A stretch of DNA of 64,000 nucleotides, taken from contig JAJEKV010000015.1 of the NCBI GenBank assembly GCA_021234155.1, positions 652,852 to 716,851 on the forward strand. Reading direction: 5' to 3'. Source of the DNA: Isoetes taiwanensis. Lineage: Eukaryota > Streptophyta > Lycopodiopsida > Isoetales > Isoetaceae. How positions within the stretch are numbered: position 1 is the first letter of the stretch; every line of letters starts with the position of its first letter. The notes beneath the pieces are model-generated. The model saw only the letters and a list, made by a program, of their open reading frames with translations, was not told where the DNA came from and searched no databases. Below, in pieces: positions 8,951 to 20,155 of this stretch. The translations under genes and the position numbers were made by a program.

Positions 8951-9270
8951 TCTATGTTATGAAGCAGGCTTTAGCATTTTGATGGTTGCACTTATTGTGG
9001 CAGATAGGACTCGATCGAACGCAAATTCTACACCTGATAGTGATTCAATCAAGGAGATAAATGAGCAATGGTAAATTAGAGATGTGGAGAGGATTGCTCT
9101 CATGGAAGCATTTTAGGAAGCCTGTGAAGAGCTCTCAATAGGTGCAAGTTGAAAATTTAGAATGGCATTATCAGTTGATAAGCAAAATGCACATCTCCTA
9201 TATAATTGGGGCTTGGCTTTGTGTTACCTAGCACAACTTATTGCATATGAAGAAAGTGAGGCTAGGAAAT
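8951..9270 (+). pseudogene. Possible TPR-protein exon fragment
   Basis: In one plus-strand reading the segment gives GFSILMVALIVADRTRSN, then after internal stops KFRMALSVDKQNAHLLYNWG and GLALCYLAQLIAYEESEARK. The A-L-(x5)-N-A-x-x-L-Y-N-W-G-L-A-L pattern is that of a tetratricopeptide repeat. At least three in-frame stops (near 9071, 9112 and 9149) interrupt it. It directly follows composite array I, so it may be gene sequence broken by insertion. The parent protein is not identified. Confidence 0.35.
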
Positions 9271-9664
9271 TATATCTATTCTCTTTTTACGTTTACTTAA
9301 ACAGAATCATTTTTAAGAAACCACCAATTTAATATCTTGAAAGGGCAGAATGAAATCATACTTCTATTCCGAATTCATGTAGACTGCAAAATGAAATATT
9401 TTTTATTGTTGAGACATGGCCTCTAATTAGAAAAAAACACATTGGTAAATTAAGTGAATCTAGGATAAGTCACTGGTATTGAAGGTTATTGAATATATTT
9501 GTGCTATCTTGCTCATTATTGCAAATAGCGTTTGTTCCTGATTGTGTTTTGCCCACAGCATATCAAAGAGCTAAGAACAATAAAGGTTATATATTCATCA
9601 ATCCTTCGAAGGATCGTGATTTGCATCTTCATACAAGCACCTTCGGCCTATCTTAACATCTAAC

Positions 9665-9778
9665 AGATTTCATGGTTTTCTAAAATGATCTTTCTATGTA
9701 GGTACTTCCTGCCAACCAACTAGATTTCATGGTTTTCTAAAATGATCCTTCTATGTAGGTACTTCCTGCCAACCAACT
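9665..9778. repeat. 57-bp tandem duplication
   Basis: AGATTTCATGGTTTTCTAAA begins both copies (9665-9721 and 9722-9778), which differ at a single base (TCTTTC versus TCCTTC). A very recent local duplication. Confidence 0.95.
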
Positions 9779-10171
9779 ATGGCGAAATTTGTGTTGGACA
9801 AGAAGAGGGTGTGCTTTATGGCACTCAACATGTGTTCCTACATTTTACAAATTTCGTTTACTCATTATTGTATATTGCATATGTCAAGCATCCTAAGATC
9901 CTTTCTTCTTCTTTTAGACATGGATGAGAGCTGATGAACATAAACAAGAAAACATAAACAAGAAATTGTTATGTTTTATGCAAATAACCTTTCACCAATA
10001 CACATGTTGCTACAATTATAATGGCACCTATAGCCAAATGATGTGAATCATTATCTGCACGCTCCAAATTTCTTACCTATGCATCTCAAATAAAGCTATC
10101 ACATTATAATGCAATCCCACTAATGCTACTTCACTACAAGTCCATTTCCATAATGTCTTTCAATACCTTTC

Positions 10172-10221
10172 TTTATCTTATCGTATCTTATCTTATCTTA
10201 TCTTATCTTATCTTATCTTAT
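10172..10221. repeat. (TTATC)n microsatellite
   Basis: About nine consecutive pentanucleotides of TTATC type with one variant (TCGTATC). Confidence 0.95.
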
Positions 10222-10857
10222 AATGCAATCTATTTGCAAAATATTACATAAAGAATGCTAATCAAATAACAATAGTAGCATCTTCGTTCTCCTGCTAATC
10301 CAAATGAGCAATACGAAACTCATTAATAAATTTGCAAGTTTCGTTCACATAGCTCTCTAATAAACATACAACTAATTTAACCTTTGCCATTTTTCAATAA
10401 CGCGCTCAGCAAACAAAGGAGGAAGAAATAGCTACAAGTGACAAAATTGACCTACATTATTTGATCTAATGTAAAGGCAAGATAATTCCAGGTATGTCAA
10501 CAGTGTTGAAATTGCATCAAGATCTCCATGATGTAGGTAGATAGATAGATCGATAGATGGTATTTTTACGTCATGCCACATTGGCAACATCCATGAGGAT
10601 ATCTGGGACCCCGAAACTTGAACAATGAGTCGAAGTACTATACAAAAATTGAAGCTCAAATTGCATACCATTAATGCTTCATGAATCCTACAATGTTGAA
10701 CCCAATAACTGCCTTATAGCCCAGCAACGCTGGGCACCATTACTACATATGAAAAAAACACAAAGGCACTTCACTGCCTTTTTTCTGGGGGGTCCACTTC
10801 CTCCTCAAAATATAACCATAACATTAGATGATGATAGTGTTGTTTATGTGTCTGTAG

Positions 10858-11120
10858 GCTGAAAGGGATCTGATTCCACTTCACAAGGCTGCTAGACTTC
10901 TGATCAATGCACAATTTGACAATGGTGACTACCCTCAAGAGGTATATCAAGTTTATGCCATAAACGTAGTAGTCCAATGTGAACTAAAGCCAATTTTTTT
11001 TTCTGTAAAGCTTACCGTATCTTTTTTAGAGTTTGCACGATATCTTATGCATCATATAAGACTGTATTCCCTATGTGGGCCCTTGGAGAATATAGTCAGA
11101 AAGTGTTGGGAAAATGCTAG
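10858..11120 (+). pseudogene. Oxidosqualene cyclase, last two exons (copy 1)
   Basis: Exon A (10858-10941) follows a TCTGTAG acceptor and encodes AERDLIPLHKAARLLINAQF then DNGDYPQE, ending at a GT donor. Exon B (about 11011-11120) encodes a region with ISYASYKTVFPMWALGEYSQ and stops at TAG. These are the conserved C-terminal blocks of plant 2,3-oxidosqualene cyclases (cycloartenol, lupeol and amyrin synthases), ER-membrane enzymes that cyclise oxidosqualene to sterols or triterpenes. In this copy exon B has indels near 11010-11020 that break the reading frame present in copy 2. The upstream exons that carry the DCTAE catalytic motif are not in the window, so product specificity cannot be inferred. 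A repeat array was inserted directly at the stop codon. I call it a remnant. Confidence 0.85.
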
Positions 11121-12160
11121 AATGGGACTCGCAAGAAACCAACAAACCGCTAGATAGGCTTCTCATTCATCTCAGCAGATTTTCTACAATGGTGGACAGT
11201 GGGTAGCCGCACACATGCGAACTACCCACGAAAAATAAAGGGAAAATCCAATTATATCATTTGGACCCCAAAACAAATACAATGCTAATAGATGAGTGGC
11301 TGGTGTACCTGCCGAAAGCTTATCACCGGGATTAAAAAACCCCGCCCTTTCGGGTTTTCAAGGAAAAAGCCTAGTGATAAGCCTTCGGCAAGGGGCTTAG
11401 ACAAATGTAAGGCATAGAATCGGTCCCAAAAACCCCCGCATGGAGAAGTCGAAACGGATGCCGCTCGCCAACCTGTACCTGCACATCACCAACACAACAA
11501 GCGAGAAACATACCAGAGAATAGCATCACCCAGCAGGTGGAAAAAAAGCATCACCCAGCGGGTGGAAAAACATGATAAACAGAACTTGTACAAAATATAA
11601 TAAACAAAGAAGGGGGGAAGGGTGGGTTCAAAGAGAATAAGGTACTGCTGAGAGAAGAGGAAGCGCCGATGAGACGTGGATGCAGAAACGCACCTGAAAT
11701 AGCGAACTCCCAACCCAAAACGGGCATGCGCCGCCCGCATGCATGCATGACATGCATGCTCGTCCCATTCTAGAATGGCGATCCGATGTCTCGGATCGAT
11801 GCGATTCTAGAATGGGACTCGCAAGAAACCAACAAACCGCCCGACTACCAGAGAACTTCCTTACAAACCAGGATCGAGGACGAAGGTCATAGGACGAGGC
11901 CAAAGGCCGGTAAAGGATAGCAAGAAAGATACGCCAAAGTGGCTAAACCAGGCAGGAAGAAGCCCCTCCCCTGCCTGGAAACAATTCAAAGAGAATAAGG
12001 TACTGCTGAGAGAAGAGGAAGCGCCGATGAGACGTGGATGCGTAAACGCTACCAAATAGCGAACTCCCAACCCAAAACGGGTATGCGCCGCCCGCATGCA
12101 TGCATGACATGCATGCTCGTCCCATTCTAGAATGGCGATCCGATGTCTCGGATCGATGCG
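11121..12160. mobile_element. Composite repeat array II, with 8-bp target duplication
   Basis: Long unit 11121-11803 and short unit 11811-12160 have the same termini as array I (AATGGGACTCGC start, GATCCGATGTCTCGGATCGA hairpin end). The array is flanked by the direct repeat AATGCTAG (11113-11120 and 12161-12168), which overlaps the cyclase stop codon. This shows that the pair inserted as one block, or that the second unit arose inside the first. An 8-bp duplication would suit a hAT-type mechanism, but classical hAT ends are not obvious. Confidence 0.7.
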
Positions 12161-12296
12161 AATGCTAGTCAGAAGCTATTGAAAAAGCGCTAGTCTAAAG
12201 TTTACCTTCTAATGTCTGATTTTAATTAAAAATCTTTAGTTGTATGATTGTTGACTCAAGGCAAAATTCTCATCATTTATAATGTTGTTGTTGTTG
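12161..12296. other. Cyclase 3' flank between array II and the LINE
   Basis: AT-rich sequence resuming after the target duplication, probably the original 3' untranslated region and flank of the cyclase gene. It ends in GTT repeats that join the LINE's poly-T. No gene seen. Confidence 0.5.
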
Positions 12297-12582
12297 TTTT
12301 TTTTTTTTTTGAAGGATCGAATTAATTAATTAGTAAGAAATAAAGTACAACAAGAGTGATACAGGGGTACACATGCCCGAGCGACCACGCTCAAGCGACA
12401 GCCCAGCTATGACTCATGGAATGAACATGCCGTTACTATCTACAATAAGGAGGGTCCTTTCCCAAATAGCCGCCTTGAACTGTTCTTTCTGAGGGGATGC
12501 TAGGAAGGAGAGGTATATTTGTACCTCAATTAAGAGACCAATGCACCAGGTTGCATCTCTTCATTCCTGGAAACTTCATGCG

Positions 12583-12918
12583 TCAACGCTTCCAAATGAG
12601 CCACAGTAACCAAACCTTACACAGATGGAAGGCCAGTCTCTTAACCTGGGACCATCTGCTAGGATACATCCCTAAAAGAACCTCTTGACTACGGAGAGAG
12701 GAATGACAGAGGTGTTGGACCCAATGCCATGCGGCCTGAATCTCTGTACACAGGAATATGCAGTGTCCCAAGGTCTCATCACAGCCACCGCACATTGGAC
12801 ACAAGTTGCTGATAAGTGGTTTTATCCTATGAACCCACGTGTTCACTCTCAAAGATTGGTGCACTATCTGCCACAATAGCACACGAGCCTTGGGGGCAAA
12901 ATTGAGCTCCACATCCAT
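12583..12918 (-). pseudogene. LINE zinc-binding RT C-terminal domain (copy 1)
   Basis: A 111-codon frame encodes FAPKARVLLWQIVHQSLRVN, then CPMCGGCDETLGHCIFLC, then WHWVQHLCHSSLRSQEVLLG. This matches the zf-RVT domain at the C terminus of plant L1-type polyproteins, including the CPxC...ETxxHCxxxC metal-binding pattern with leucine-tryptophan contacts. It starts mid-domain and has no real start codon of its own. Confidence 0.85.
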
Positions 12919-13737
12919 CTCCAGATTCCCGGGGGTTTCACCATTGAAACCCCGTATGACCCAAGAGCGTGGTGGTAGGGTTTTTGAACCCTCGACGTCC
13001 GTCTGATTTGCTACCTCATACGGTCGACCACCATTTCCCCCGTAGGTGGTCGAGAAGGGGGAGTTGGGCGGGAAGGTCCGATCCGTAGATCAACGTTAGG
13101 GCCTACTCCAACTTCGAATGCTCTGAAGATCTGAGGCTCCACCGGAATGGACAATTGAAGTCGCTAGATTTCGGCCAAGAAAGAAATATTTTGTCAAAAA
13201 CTCCTGGATCAAGATACCTTAAAGAACAAATTTACCAGGTTAGAATGCAAACTTCTTGCTGATTTGCTCCAATCATCTCCTGATACCTGTAGACCTCAGC
13301 CGTCTGCGGGGGCCAGCTCATCCTGAATTGCCAGAAGCTCATGATAGGACTTCACAAAGTTTGAGGGGTCGACCTTCGGATGACACGGCCACTCGACCCA
13401 TCCCTTGAGGAGGGTTCAGCAGCAGAGCATTTGCCACTCGAGCCAGATAGCACTATCTCATTCCTGAAGTCGAAACTTGTGACGAAAGAACTGCCAGGGC
13501 GCCAGCTGTCATCAAAATACCAATCCTCCACTGCCAAGACCCCATGCTGTGTCCACCTGCGCTGAACCCGAGGATCAAGATGCCAACACCAAAGGTGATG
13601 CACCCGGGCCGAGAGGGATCCACCATGGTGATGATGCTAACTGGATACAACTCGCAGCGTCAATCACAAATAATGGGTGGACTTGCTCCCAGGCTCGTAG
13701 GAGCCCCTTCAGAAAGGGAGAGGCATTGACATATGGC

Positions 13738-14600
13738 CTAATATCCACGAATAATGCGAGGCGAGTCCAGCTCATTCTCGAGGACCGCAAAAATGAACTT
13801 GGAAATCAGGACCTTGCCATGGAGAGAGAGGTCTAAAATGCCCAGGCCTCCCGCAGCTTTGGGCTGCACACATTTCCACCATGCAATCTTAACCACCGCC
13901 CCTTTCTCATTACCTCCCCATACAAAGTTACGGATCATAGAGGAAATTTTCCGGATCTTGCTCTCTGACGCAAGGATGATAGACGCCATATAAATATGCG
14001 TTGAGCATAAAACCGACTTCATTACTGTGATCCTGCCAGCCATGGAGAGTTTTCCACCTTTCCACCAATTAAGGTGCCGATGCAGGTCTATCAAAATATC
14101 CTCCGAAATGCCTGCCGCCAAATGTTGATGCCAAATGGGATGCCCAAGAGCCTAGAGCATCTGCCCTGCGGCTACGCTCGCCAAGGAAAGTGAGACAACA
14201 TGGCGGGCATGGGCTCTACTGACGGCCACAATGCAAAACATTTCGTCCAGTTCATTAGACAACCTGAGGCAATAGAGAATGTGTCCAAAAGCTCCTTCAC
14301 GTTCAATAAATTCCTTTCATCGGCCTGTAAGAAAATGAAGGAGTCATTGGCGTATTGACTTCCAATCTGTTGACCCGTCCCACCATCCTTAACCCCTCTA
14401 TGACACCCGCCCTCCACGATCGAGTTCCGCAACTACGAGAGGGCTTCTGCAACAATGGTGAATAGGTAGGGGGTCAATGGGCATCCTTGGCGAACTCCAC
14501 CTCCCACCCTAAAGATCGGTGAAGACTCACCATGACAGAGGACGGTGGCTCTGGCAGACGTTAGGAGCAGGGTAGCCCTTAAGGACGAAAGTTCACGCCA
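13738..14600 (-). pseudogene. LINE reverse transcriptase palm/thumb (copy 1)
   Basis: Two frames (13738-14121 and 14172-14432) plus an unframed upstream part (to about 14600) encode TSARATVLCHGESSPIFRVG, GCPLTPYLFTIVAEALS, then a stop, then QYANDSFIF, ASGCLMNWTKC and the thumb KGGKLSMAGRITVMKSVL. Asp to Asn in the YADD box removes a metal-binding catalytic residue. Similar domains occur in most plant L1 elements. Confidence 0.85.
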
Positions 14601-14610
14601 AAAGGCTATT

Positions 14611-15127
14611 TTTTAAGGGTATCGAGAAATTTTGACGCTATGGTTTAGTAGGGCCTGTTATAGATGAAAAACATAAAATTAGCCAACTTTTCTACAAACA
14701 AATCTCGCTCCACTTGAAAATTCGCCATATCCACTAAGCATCATAACTATGGATTCGCCTTATCCTCTACCCTCCTTCTCGAAGATTTCTTAAGGAATCG
14801 CCTAATATTCTAGGCTTTCTTCATAACCTAATCTATTCTCCATATCCATCCAGGTACATATAATAATTTTAAGAGTTATTTTTGTAGCTATTGTATTTCA
14901 AATACTTCTAAGGATGCACTGGAGAGCATTTTTCTACAGACCTCCCTTCTAATAGATTTGTTTTATCTACAAGGATAAGCCACGTTCTCATTTGCAAAGG
15001 TATTGCATCATGCAACTATAGTTATAATGTGTTTGTGTCCTTGATTAAATATGGATGCTAGTGAATAAAATTTCACCACAGAAATGGCACTTGGAAAATA
15101 AAGACACTTAAATCTTGGCAAAATAAT
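14611..15127. other. Gene-free spacer between LINE and LTR (copy 1)
   Basis: No coding sequence or recognisable repeat. Identical spacer lies at about 19639-20155. It ends in AATAAT directly before the LTR. Confidence 0.5.
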
Positions 15128-15480
15128 TGTTAACCACCTAGTGGTTAACATTGTGCATGCACATGTTAGGTGCATGCACATGTTAGGTGTCAGTGGTGGC
15201 AGACTGACACTTGGCATGATTAGGTTAACATAAGTGTAGGGATTAGATTTAGTTAGATGTACGGCTCAGATTTGCGGTCTACACTATATTAGACCGGAGC
15301 CTCTTCAGATGTACTCAGGTTTTATCTCAAATTTGGAGAGCCTCATCAGCTCACGTTTCCTTCATTCTTTGTACATTTTTCTCTGTCTTGTTCTTGTTTT
15401 GTGATCATGAGCATGGCAGCCTTGTAGCATTCGGCAGTCATGGACTGCTGCTGCAGGGTGTATGCCAAGAACTCAAAACT
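15128..15480 (+). repeat. LTR of the small retrotransposon, duplicated copy
   Basis: Matches the 5' LTR at 20156-20512 from TGTTAACCACC to CTCAAAACT but lacks the last four bases (AACA), because duplication copy 2 starts there. It has no internal region of its own. It is a by-product of the tandem duplication, not an independent insertion or a solo LTR formed by recombination. Confidence 0.9.
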
Positions 15481-15890
15481 GACCTACATTATTTGATCTA
15501 ATGTAAAGGCAAGATAATTCCAGGTATGTCAACAGTGTTGAAATTGCATCAAGATCTCCATGATGTAGGTAGATAGATAGATCGATAGATGGTATTTTTA
15601 CGTCATGCCACATTGGCAACATCCATGAGGATATACGGACCCCCAGAAACTTGAACAATGAGTCGAAGTACTATACAAAAATTGAAGCTCAAATTGCATA
15701 CCATTAATGCTTCATGAATCCTACAATGTTGAACCCAATAACTGCCTTATAGCCCAGCAACGCTGGGCACCATTACTACATATGAAAAAAACACAAAGGC
15801 ACTTCACTGCCTTTTTTCTGGGGGGTCCACTTCCTCCTCAAAATATAACCATAACATTAGATGATGATAGTGTTGTTTATGTGTCTGTAG

Positions 15891-16154
15891 GCTGAAAGGG
15901 ATCTGATTCCACTTCACAAGGCTGCTAGACTTCTGATCAATGCACAATTTGACAATGGTGACTACCCTCAAGAGGTATATCAAGTTTATGCCATAAACGT
16001 AGTAGTCCAATGTGAACTAAAGCCAATTTTTTTTCTACAGAAAGCTACTGGTATCTTTTTTAGAGTTTGCACTATATCTTATGCATCATATAAGACTGTA
16101 TTCCCTATGTGGGCCCTTGGAGAATATAGTCAGAAAGTGTTGGGAAAATGCTAG
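15891..16154 (+). pseudogene. Oxidosqualene cyclase, last two exons (copy 2, frame open)
   Basis: Exon A (15891-15974) gives AERDLIPLHKAARLLINAQF then DNGDYPQE. Exon B (16041-16154) follows a TTTCTACAG acceptor in phase 0 and gives KATGIFFRVCTISYASYK then TVFPMWALGEYSQKVLGKC and TAG. The G-x-F...SYxxY...FPxWALGEY pattern is the C-terminal signature of plant oxidosqualene cyclases. In this copy the two exons and their splice sites are intact, so the protein end may be authentic and its natural stop may be the TAG inside the AATGCTAG target duplication. No other exons are in this copy, so it cannot make an enzyme. Confidence 0.87.
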
Positions 16155-17183
16155 AATGGGACTCGCAAGAAACCAACAAACCGCTAGATAGGCTTCTCAT
16201 TCATCTCGTGAGATTTTCTACAATGGTGGGCGGTGGGTAGCCGCACACATGCGAACTACCCACGAAAAATAAAGGGAAAATCCAATTATATCATTTGGAC
16301 CCCAAAACAAATACAATGCTAATAGATGAGTGGTTGGTGTACACAGAAAAGCTTATCACCGGGATTAAAAAACCCCGCCCTTCGGGGTTTTCAAGGAAAA
16401 AGCCTAGTGATAAGCCTTGACAAGGGGCTTAGACAAATGTAAGGCATAGAATCGGTCCCAAAACCCCGCATGGAGAAGTCGAAGCGGATGCCGCCGCCAA
16501 CCTGTACACGCACATCACCAACACAACAAGCGAAAACATACCGGAGAATAGCATCACCCGGCCGAGGTGGAAAAAAAGCATCACCCGGTGGTGGAAAAAC
16601 ATGATAAACAGAACTTGTACAAAATATAATAAACAAAGAAGGGGGAAGGGTGGGTTCAAAGAGAATAAGGTATGCTGAGAGAAGAGGAAAGGCCGATGAG
16701 ACGTGGATGCGTAAACGCACCTGAAATAGCGAACTCCCAACCCAAAACGGGCATGCGCGCCGCATGCATGCATGACATGCATGCTCGTCCCCATTCTAGA
16801 ATGGCGTCCGATGTCTCGGATCGATCGCGATTCTAGAATGGGACTCGCAAGAAACCAACAAACCGCCGGACTACCGAGAGAACTTCCTTACAAACCGTGA
16901 TCGAGGGACGAAGGTCATAGGACGAGGCCAAAGGCGAAAGGATAGCAAGAAAGATACGCCAAAGTGGCTAAACCAGGCGAAGAAGAAGCCCCTCCCCGCC
17001 TCGAAACAATTCAAAGAGAATAAGGTACTCACGAGAGAAGAGGAAGCCGATGAGACGTGGATGCAAAACGCTACCGAAATAGCGAACTCCCAACCCAAAA
17101 CGGGTATGCGCCGCCCGCATGCATGCATGACATGCATGCTCGTCCCATTCTAGAATGGCGATCCGATGTCTCGGATCGATGCG
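16155..17183. mobile_element. Composite repeat array III
   Basis: Copy of array II, again flanked by AATGCTAG (16147-16154 and 17184-17191). It carries the highest density of copy-specific changes in this duplication. Examples: CTCAGCAGATT has become CTCGTGAGATT, CTGCCTGGAA has become CCGCCTCGAA, and TACTGCTGAG has become TACTCACGAG. Confidence 0.75.
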
Positions 17184-17316
17184 AATGCTAGTCAGAAGCT
17201 ATTGAAAAAGCGCTAGTCTAAAGTTTACCTTCTAATGTCTGATTTTAATTAAAAATCTTTAGTTGTATGATTGTTGACTCAAGGCAAAATTCTCATCATT
17301 TATAATGTTGTTGTTG

Positions 17317-19638
17317 TTTTTTTTTTTTTTTTTTTTTTGAAGGATCGAATTAATTAATTAGTAAGAAATAAAGTACAACAAGAGTGATACAGGGGTACAC
17401 ATGCCCGAGCGACCACGCTCAAGCGACAGCCCACCTATGACTCATGGAATGAACATGCCGTTACTATCTACAATAAGGAGGGTCATTTCCGAAATAGCCG
17501 CCTTGATGTTCTTTCTGAGGGGATGCTAGGAAGGAGAGGTATATTTGTACCTCAATTAAGAGACCAATGCACCAGGTTGCATCTCTTCATTCCTGGAAAC
17601 TTCATGCGTCAACGCTTCCAAATGAGCCACAGTAACCAAACCTTACACAGATGGAAGGCCAGTCTCTTAACCTCGGACCATCTGCTAGGATACATCCCTA
17701 AAAGAACCTCTTGACTACGGAGAGAGGAATGACAGAGGTGTTGGACCCAATGCCATGCGGCCTGAATCTCTGTACACAGGAATATGCAGTGTCCCAAGGT
17801 CTCATCACAGCCACCGCACATTGGACACAAGTTGCTGATAAGTGGTTTTATCCTATGAACCCACGTGTTCACTCTCAAAGATTGGTGCACTATCTGCCAC
17901 AATAGCACACGAGCCTTGGGGGCAAAATTGAGCTCCACATCCATCTCCAGATTCCCGGGGGTTTCACCATTGAAACCTCGTATGACCCAAGAGCGTGACT
18001 GGGTAGGGTTTTTTTTGAACCCTCGACGTCCGTATACGGACTGCTACCTCATACGGTCGACCACCATTTCCCCCGTAGGTGGTCGAGAAGGGGGAGTTGG
18101 GCGGGAAGGTCCGATCCGTAGATCAACGTTAGGGCCTACTCCAACTTCGAATGCTCTGAAGATCTGAGGCTCCACCGGAATGGACAATTGAAGTCGCTAG
18201 ATTTCGGCCAAGAAAGAAATATTTTGTCAAAAACTCCTGGATCAAGATACCTTAAAGAACAAATTTACCAGGTTAGAATGCAAACTTCTTGCTGATTTGC
18301 TCCAATCATCTCCTGATACCTGTAGACCTCAGCCGTCTGCGGGGGCCAGCTCATCCTGAATTGCCAGAAGCTCATGATAGGACTTCACAAAGTTTGAGGG
18401 GTCGACCTTCGGATGACACGGCCACTCGACCCATCCCTTGAGGAGGGTTCAATTGTGAGCATTTGCCACTCGAGCGGATAGCACTATCTCATTCCTGAAG
18501 TCGAAACTTGTGACGAAAAGAATCGCCAGTAGCCACCGCCATCAAAATACCAATCCTCCACTGCCAAGACCCCATGCTGTGTCCACCTGCGCTGAACCCG
18601 AGGATCAAGATGCCAACACCAAAGGTGATGCACCCGGGCCGAGAGGGATCCACCATGGTGATGATGCTAACTGGATACAACTCGCAGCGTCAATCACAAA
18701 TAATGGGTGGACTTGCTCCCAGGCTCGTAGGAGCCCCTTCAGAAAGGGAGAGGCATTGACATATGGCCTAATATCCACGAATAATGCGAGGCGAGTCCAG
18801 CTCATTCTCGAGGACCGCAAAAATGAACTTGGAAATCAGGACCTTGCCATGGAGAGAGGTCTAAAATGCCTGGGCCTCCCGCAGCTTTGGGCTGCACACA
18901 TTTCCACCATGCAATCTTAACCACCGCCCCTTTCTCATTACCTCCCCATACAAAGTTACGGATCATAGAGGAAATTTTCCGGATCTTGCTCTCTGACGCA
19001 AGGATGATAGACGCCATATAAATATGCATTGAGCATAAAACCGACTTCGTTACTGTGATCCTGCCAGCCATGGAGAGTTTTCCACCTTTCCACCAATTAA
19101 GGTGCCGATGCAGGTCTATCAAAATATCCTCCGAAATGCCTGCCGCCAAATGTTGATGCCAAATGGGATGCCCAAGAGCCTAGAGCATCTGCCCTGCGGC
19201 TACGCTCGCCAAGGAAAGTGAGACAACATGGCGGGCATGGGCTCTACTGACGGCCACAATGCAAAACATTTTGTCCAGTTCATTAGACAACCTGAGGCAA
19301 TAGAGAATGTGTCCAAAAGCTCCTTCGCGTTCAATAAATTCCTTTCATCGGCCTGTAAGAAAATGAAGGAGTCATTGGCGTATTGACTTCCAATCTGTTG
19401 TGACCCGTCCACCATCCTTAACCCCTCTATGACACCCGCCTCCACGACCGAGTTCCGCAACTACGAGAGGGCTTCTGCAACAATGGTGAATAGGTAGGGG
19501 GCCAATGGGCATCCTTGGCGAACTCCACCTCCCACCCTAAAGATCGGTGAAGACTCACCATGACAGAGGACGGTGGCTCTGGCAGACGTTAGGAGCAGGG
19601 TAGCCCTTAAGGACGAAAGTTCACGCCAAAAGGCTATT
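17317..19638 (-). mobile_element. L1-type LINE, 5'-truncated (copy 2)
   Basis: Same element as 12297-14610: T-run 17317-17338 (longer than the 14 T of copy 1), zinc-binding domain at 17609-17944, RT thumb at 18802-19149, RT palm with YAND at 19200-19460 and upstream. Differences near 18451-18540 replace CAGCAGCAG and CCAGCTG in copy 1 with unrelated bases. The LINE was duplicated with the 5-kb unit. Confidence 0.9.
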
Positions 19639-20155
19639 TTTTAAGGGTATCGAGAAATTTTGACGCTATGGTTTAGTAGGGCCTGTTATAGATGAAAAAC
19701 ATAAAATTAGCCAACTTTTCTACAAACAAATCTCGCTCCACTTGAAAATTCGCCATATCCACTAAGCATCATAACTATGGATTCGCCTTATCCTCTACCC
19801 TCCTTCTCGAAGATTTCTTAAGGAATCGCCTAATATTCTAGGCTTTCTTCATAACCTAATCTATTCTCCATATCCATCCAGGTACATATAATAATTTTAA
19901 GAGTTATTTTTGTAGCTATTGTATTTCAAATACTTCTAAGGATGCACTGGAGAGCATTTTTCTACAGACCTCCCTTCTAATAGATTTGTTTTATCTACAA
20001 GGATAAGCCACGTTCTCATTTGCAAAGGTATTGCATCATGCAACTATAGTTATAATGTGTTTGTGTCCTTGATTAAATATGGATGCTAGTGAATAAAATT
20101 TCACCACAGAAATGGCACTTGGAAAATAAAGACACTTAAATCTTGGCAAAATAAT

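Larger units (their letters stand above)
9271..10448. other. Gene-free AT-rich stretch
   Basis: No coding sequence is recognised. It contains a recent 57-bp tandem duplication (9665-9778) and a (TTATC)n microsatellite (10172-10221). No upstream oxidosqualene cyclase exons were found here, although the final exons begin at 10858. Confidence 0.5.
12297..14610 (-). mobile_element. L1-type LINE, 5'-truncated (copy 1)
   Basis: A minus-strand non-LTR retrotransposon. Its 3' end is a poly-A tail (T-run at 12297-12310, preceded by GTT repeats), and coding blocks run upward in the expected order: reverse transcriptase palm with VGGGVRQGCPLTPYLFTIVA (about 14440-14520), then SQYANDSFIFLQADERNLLN (14172-14432), then WKGGKLSMAGRITVMKSVL and FVWGGNEKGAVVKIAW (13738-14121), and last a zinc-binding RT-associated domain (12583-12918). 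Sequence is lost upstream of about 14610, so endonuclease and ORF1 are absent. The catalytic YADD is YAND here and in copy 2, and stops and frameshifts separate the blocks, so the element is dead. Confidence 0.9.
10449..15480. repeat. Tandem duplication 1, first copy (~5.03 kb)
   Basis: Collinear with 15481-20508 over its whole length. Both copies contain, in order, the GACCTACATTATTTGATC start, two oxidosqualene cyclase exons, a composite repeat array, a LINE, and a 357-bp-type LTR. The first copy begins inside single-copy DNA (AAATTGACCTAC) and ends 4 bp before the end of the LTR (CTCAAAACT then GACCTAC). The junction has a short AAAMT microhomology. Outside clustered differences, mainly at CAG/CTG sites, the copies are nearly identical. 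Confidence 0.95.

Noticed and set aside
10432-10671. Leucine-rich minus-strand frame (also 15473-15658) resembling an LRR
   Set aside because: Only one weak LxxLxL match, lies in cyclase intron sequence, and is AT-driven.
11121-12160. Helitron
   Set aside because: A hairpin lies near one end, but there is no TC start or CTRR end between A and T, and an 8-bp target duplication is present.
12497-12879. Plus-strand frames opposite the LINE (also 13380-13836, 17523-18167, 18510-18920)
   Set aside because: Antisense shadows of the LINE reverse transcriptase and zinc-binding region.
15128-15480. Solo LTR formed by recombination
   Set aside because: It lacks the last 4 bp and a second target duplication, and its left flank equals that of the full element. 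The tandem duplication explains it.
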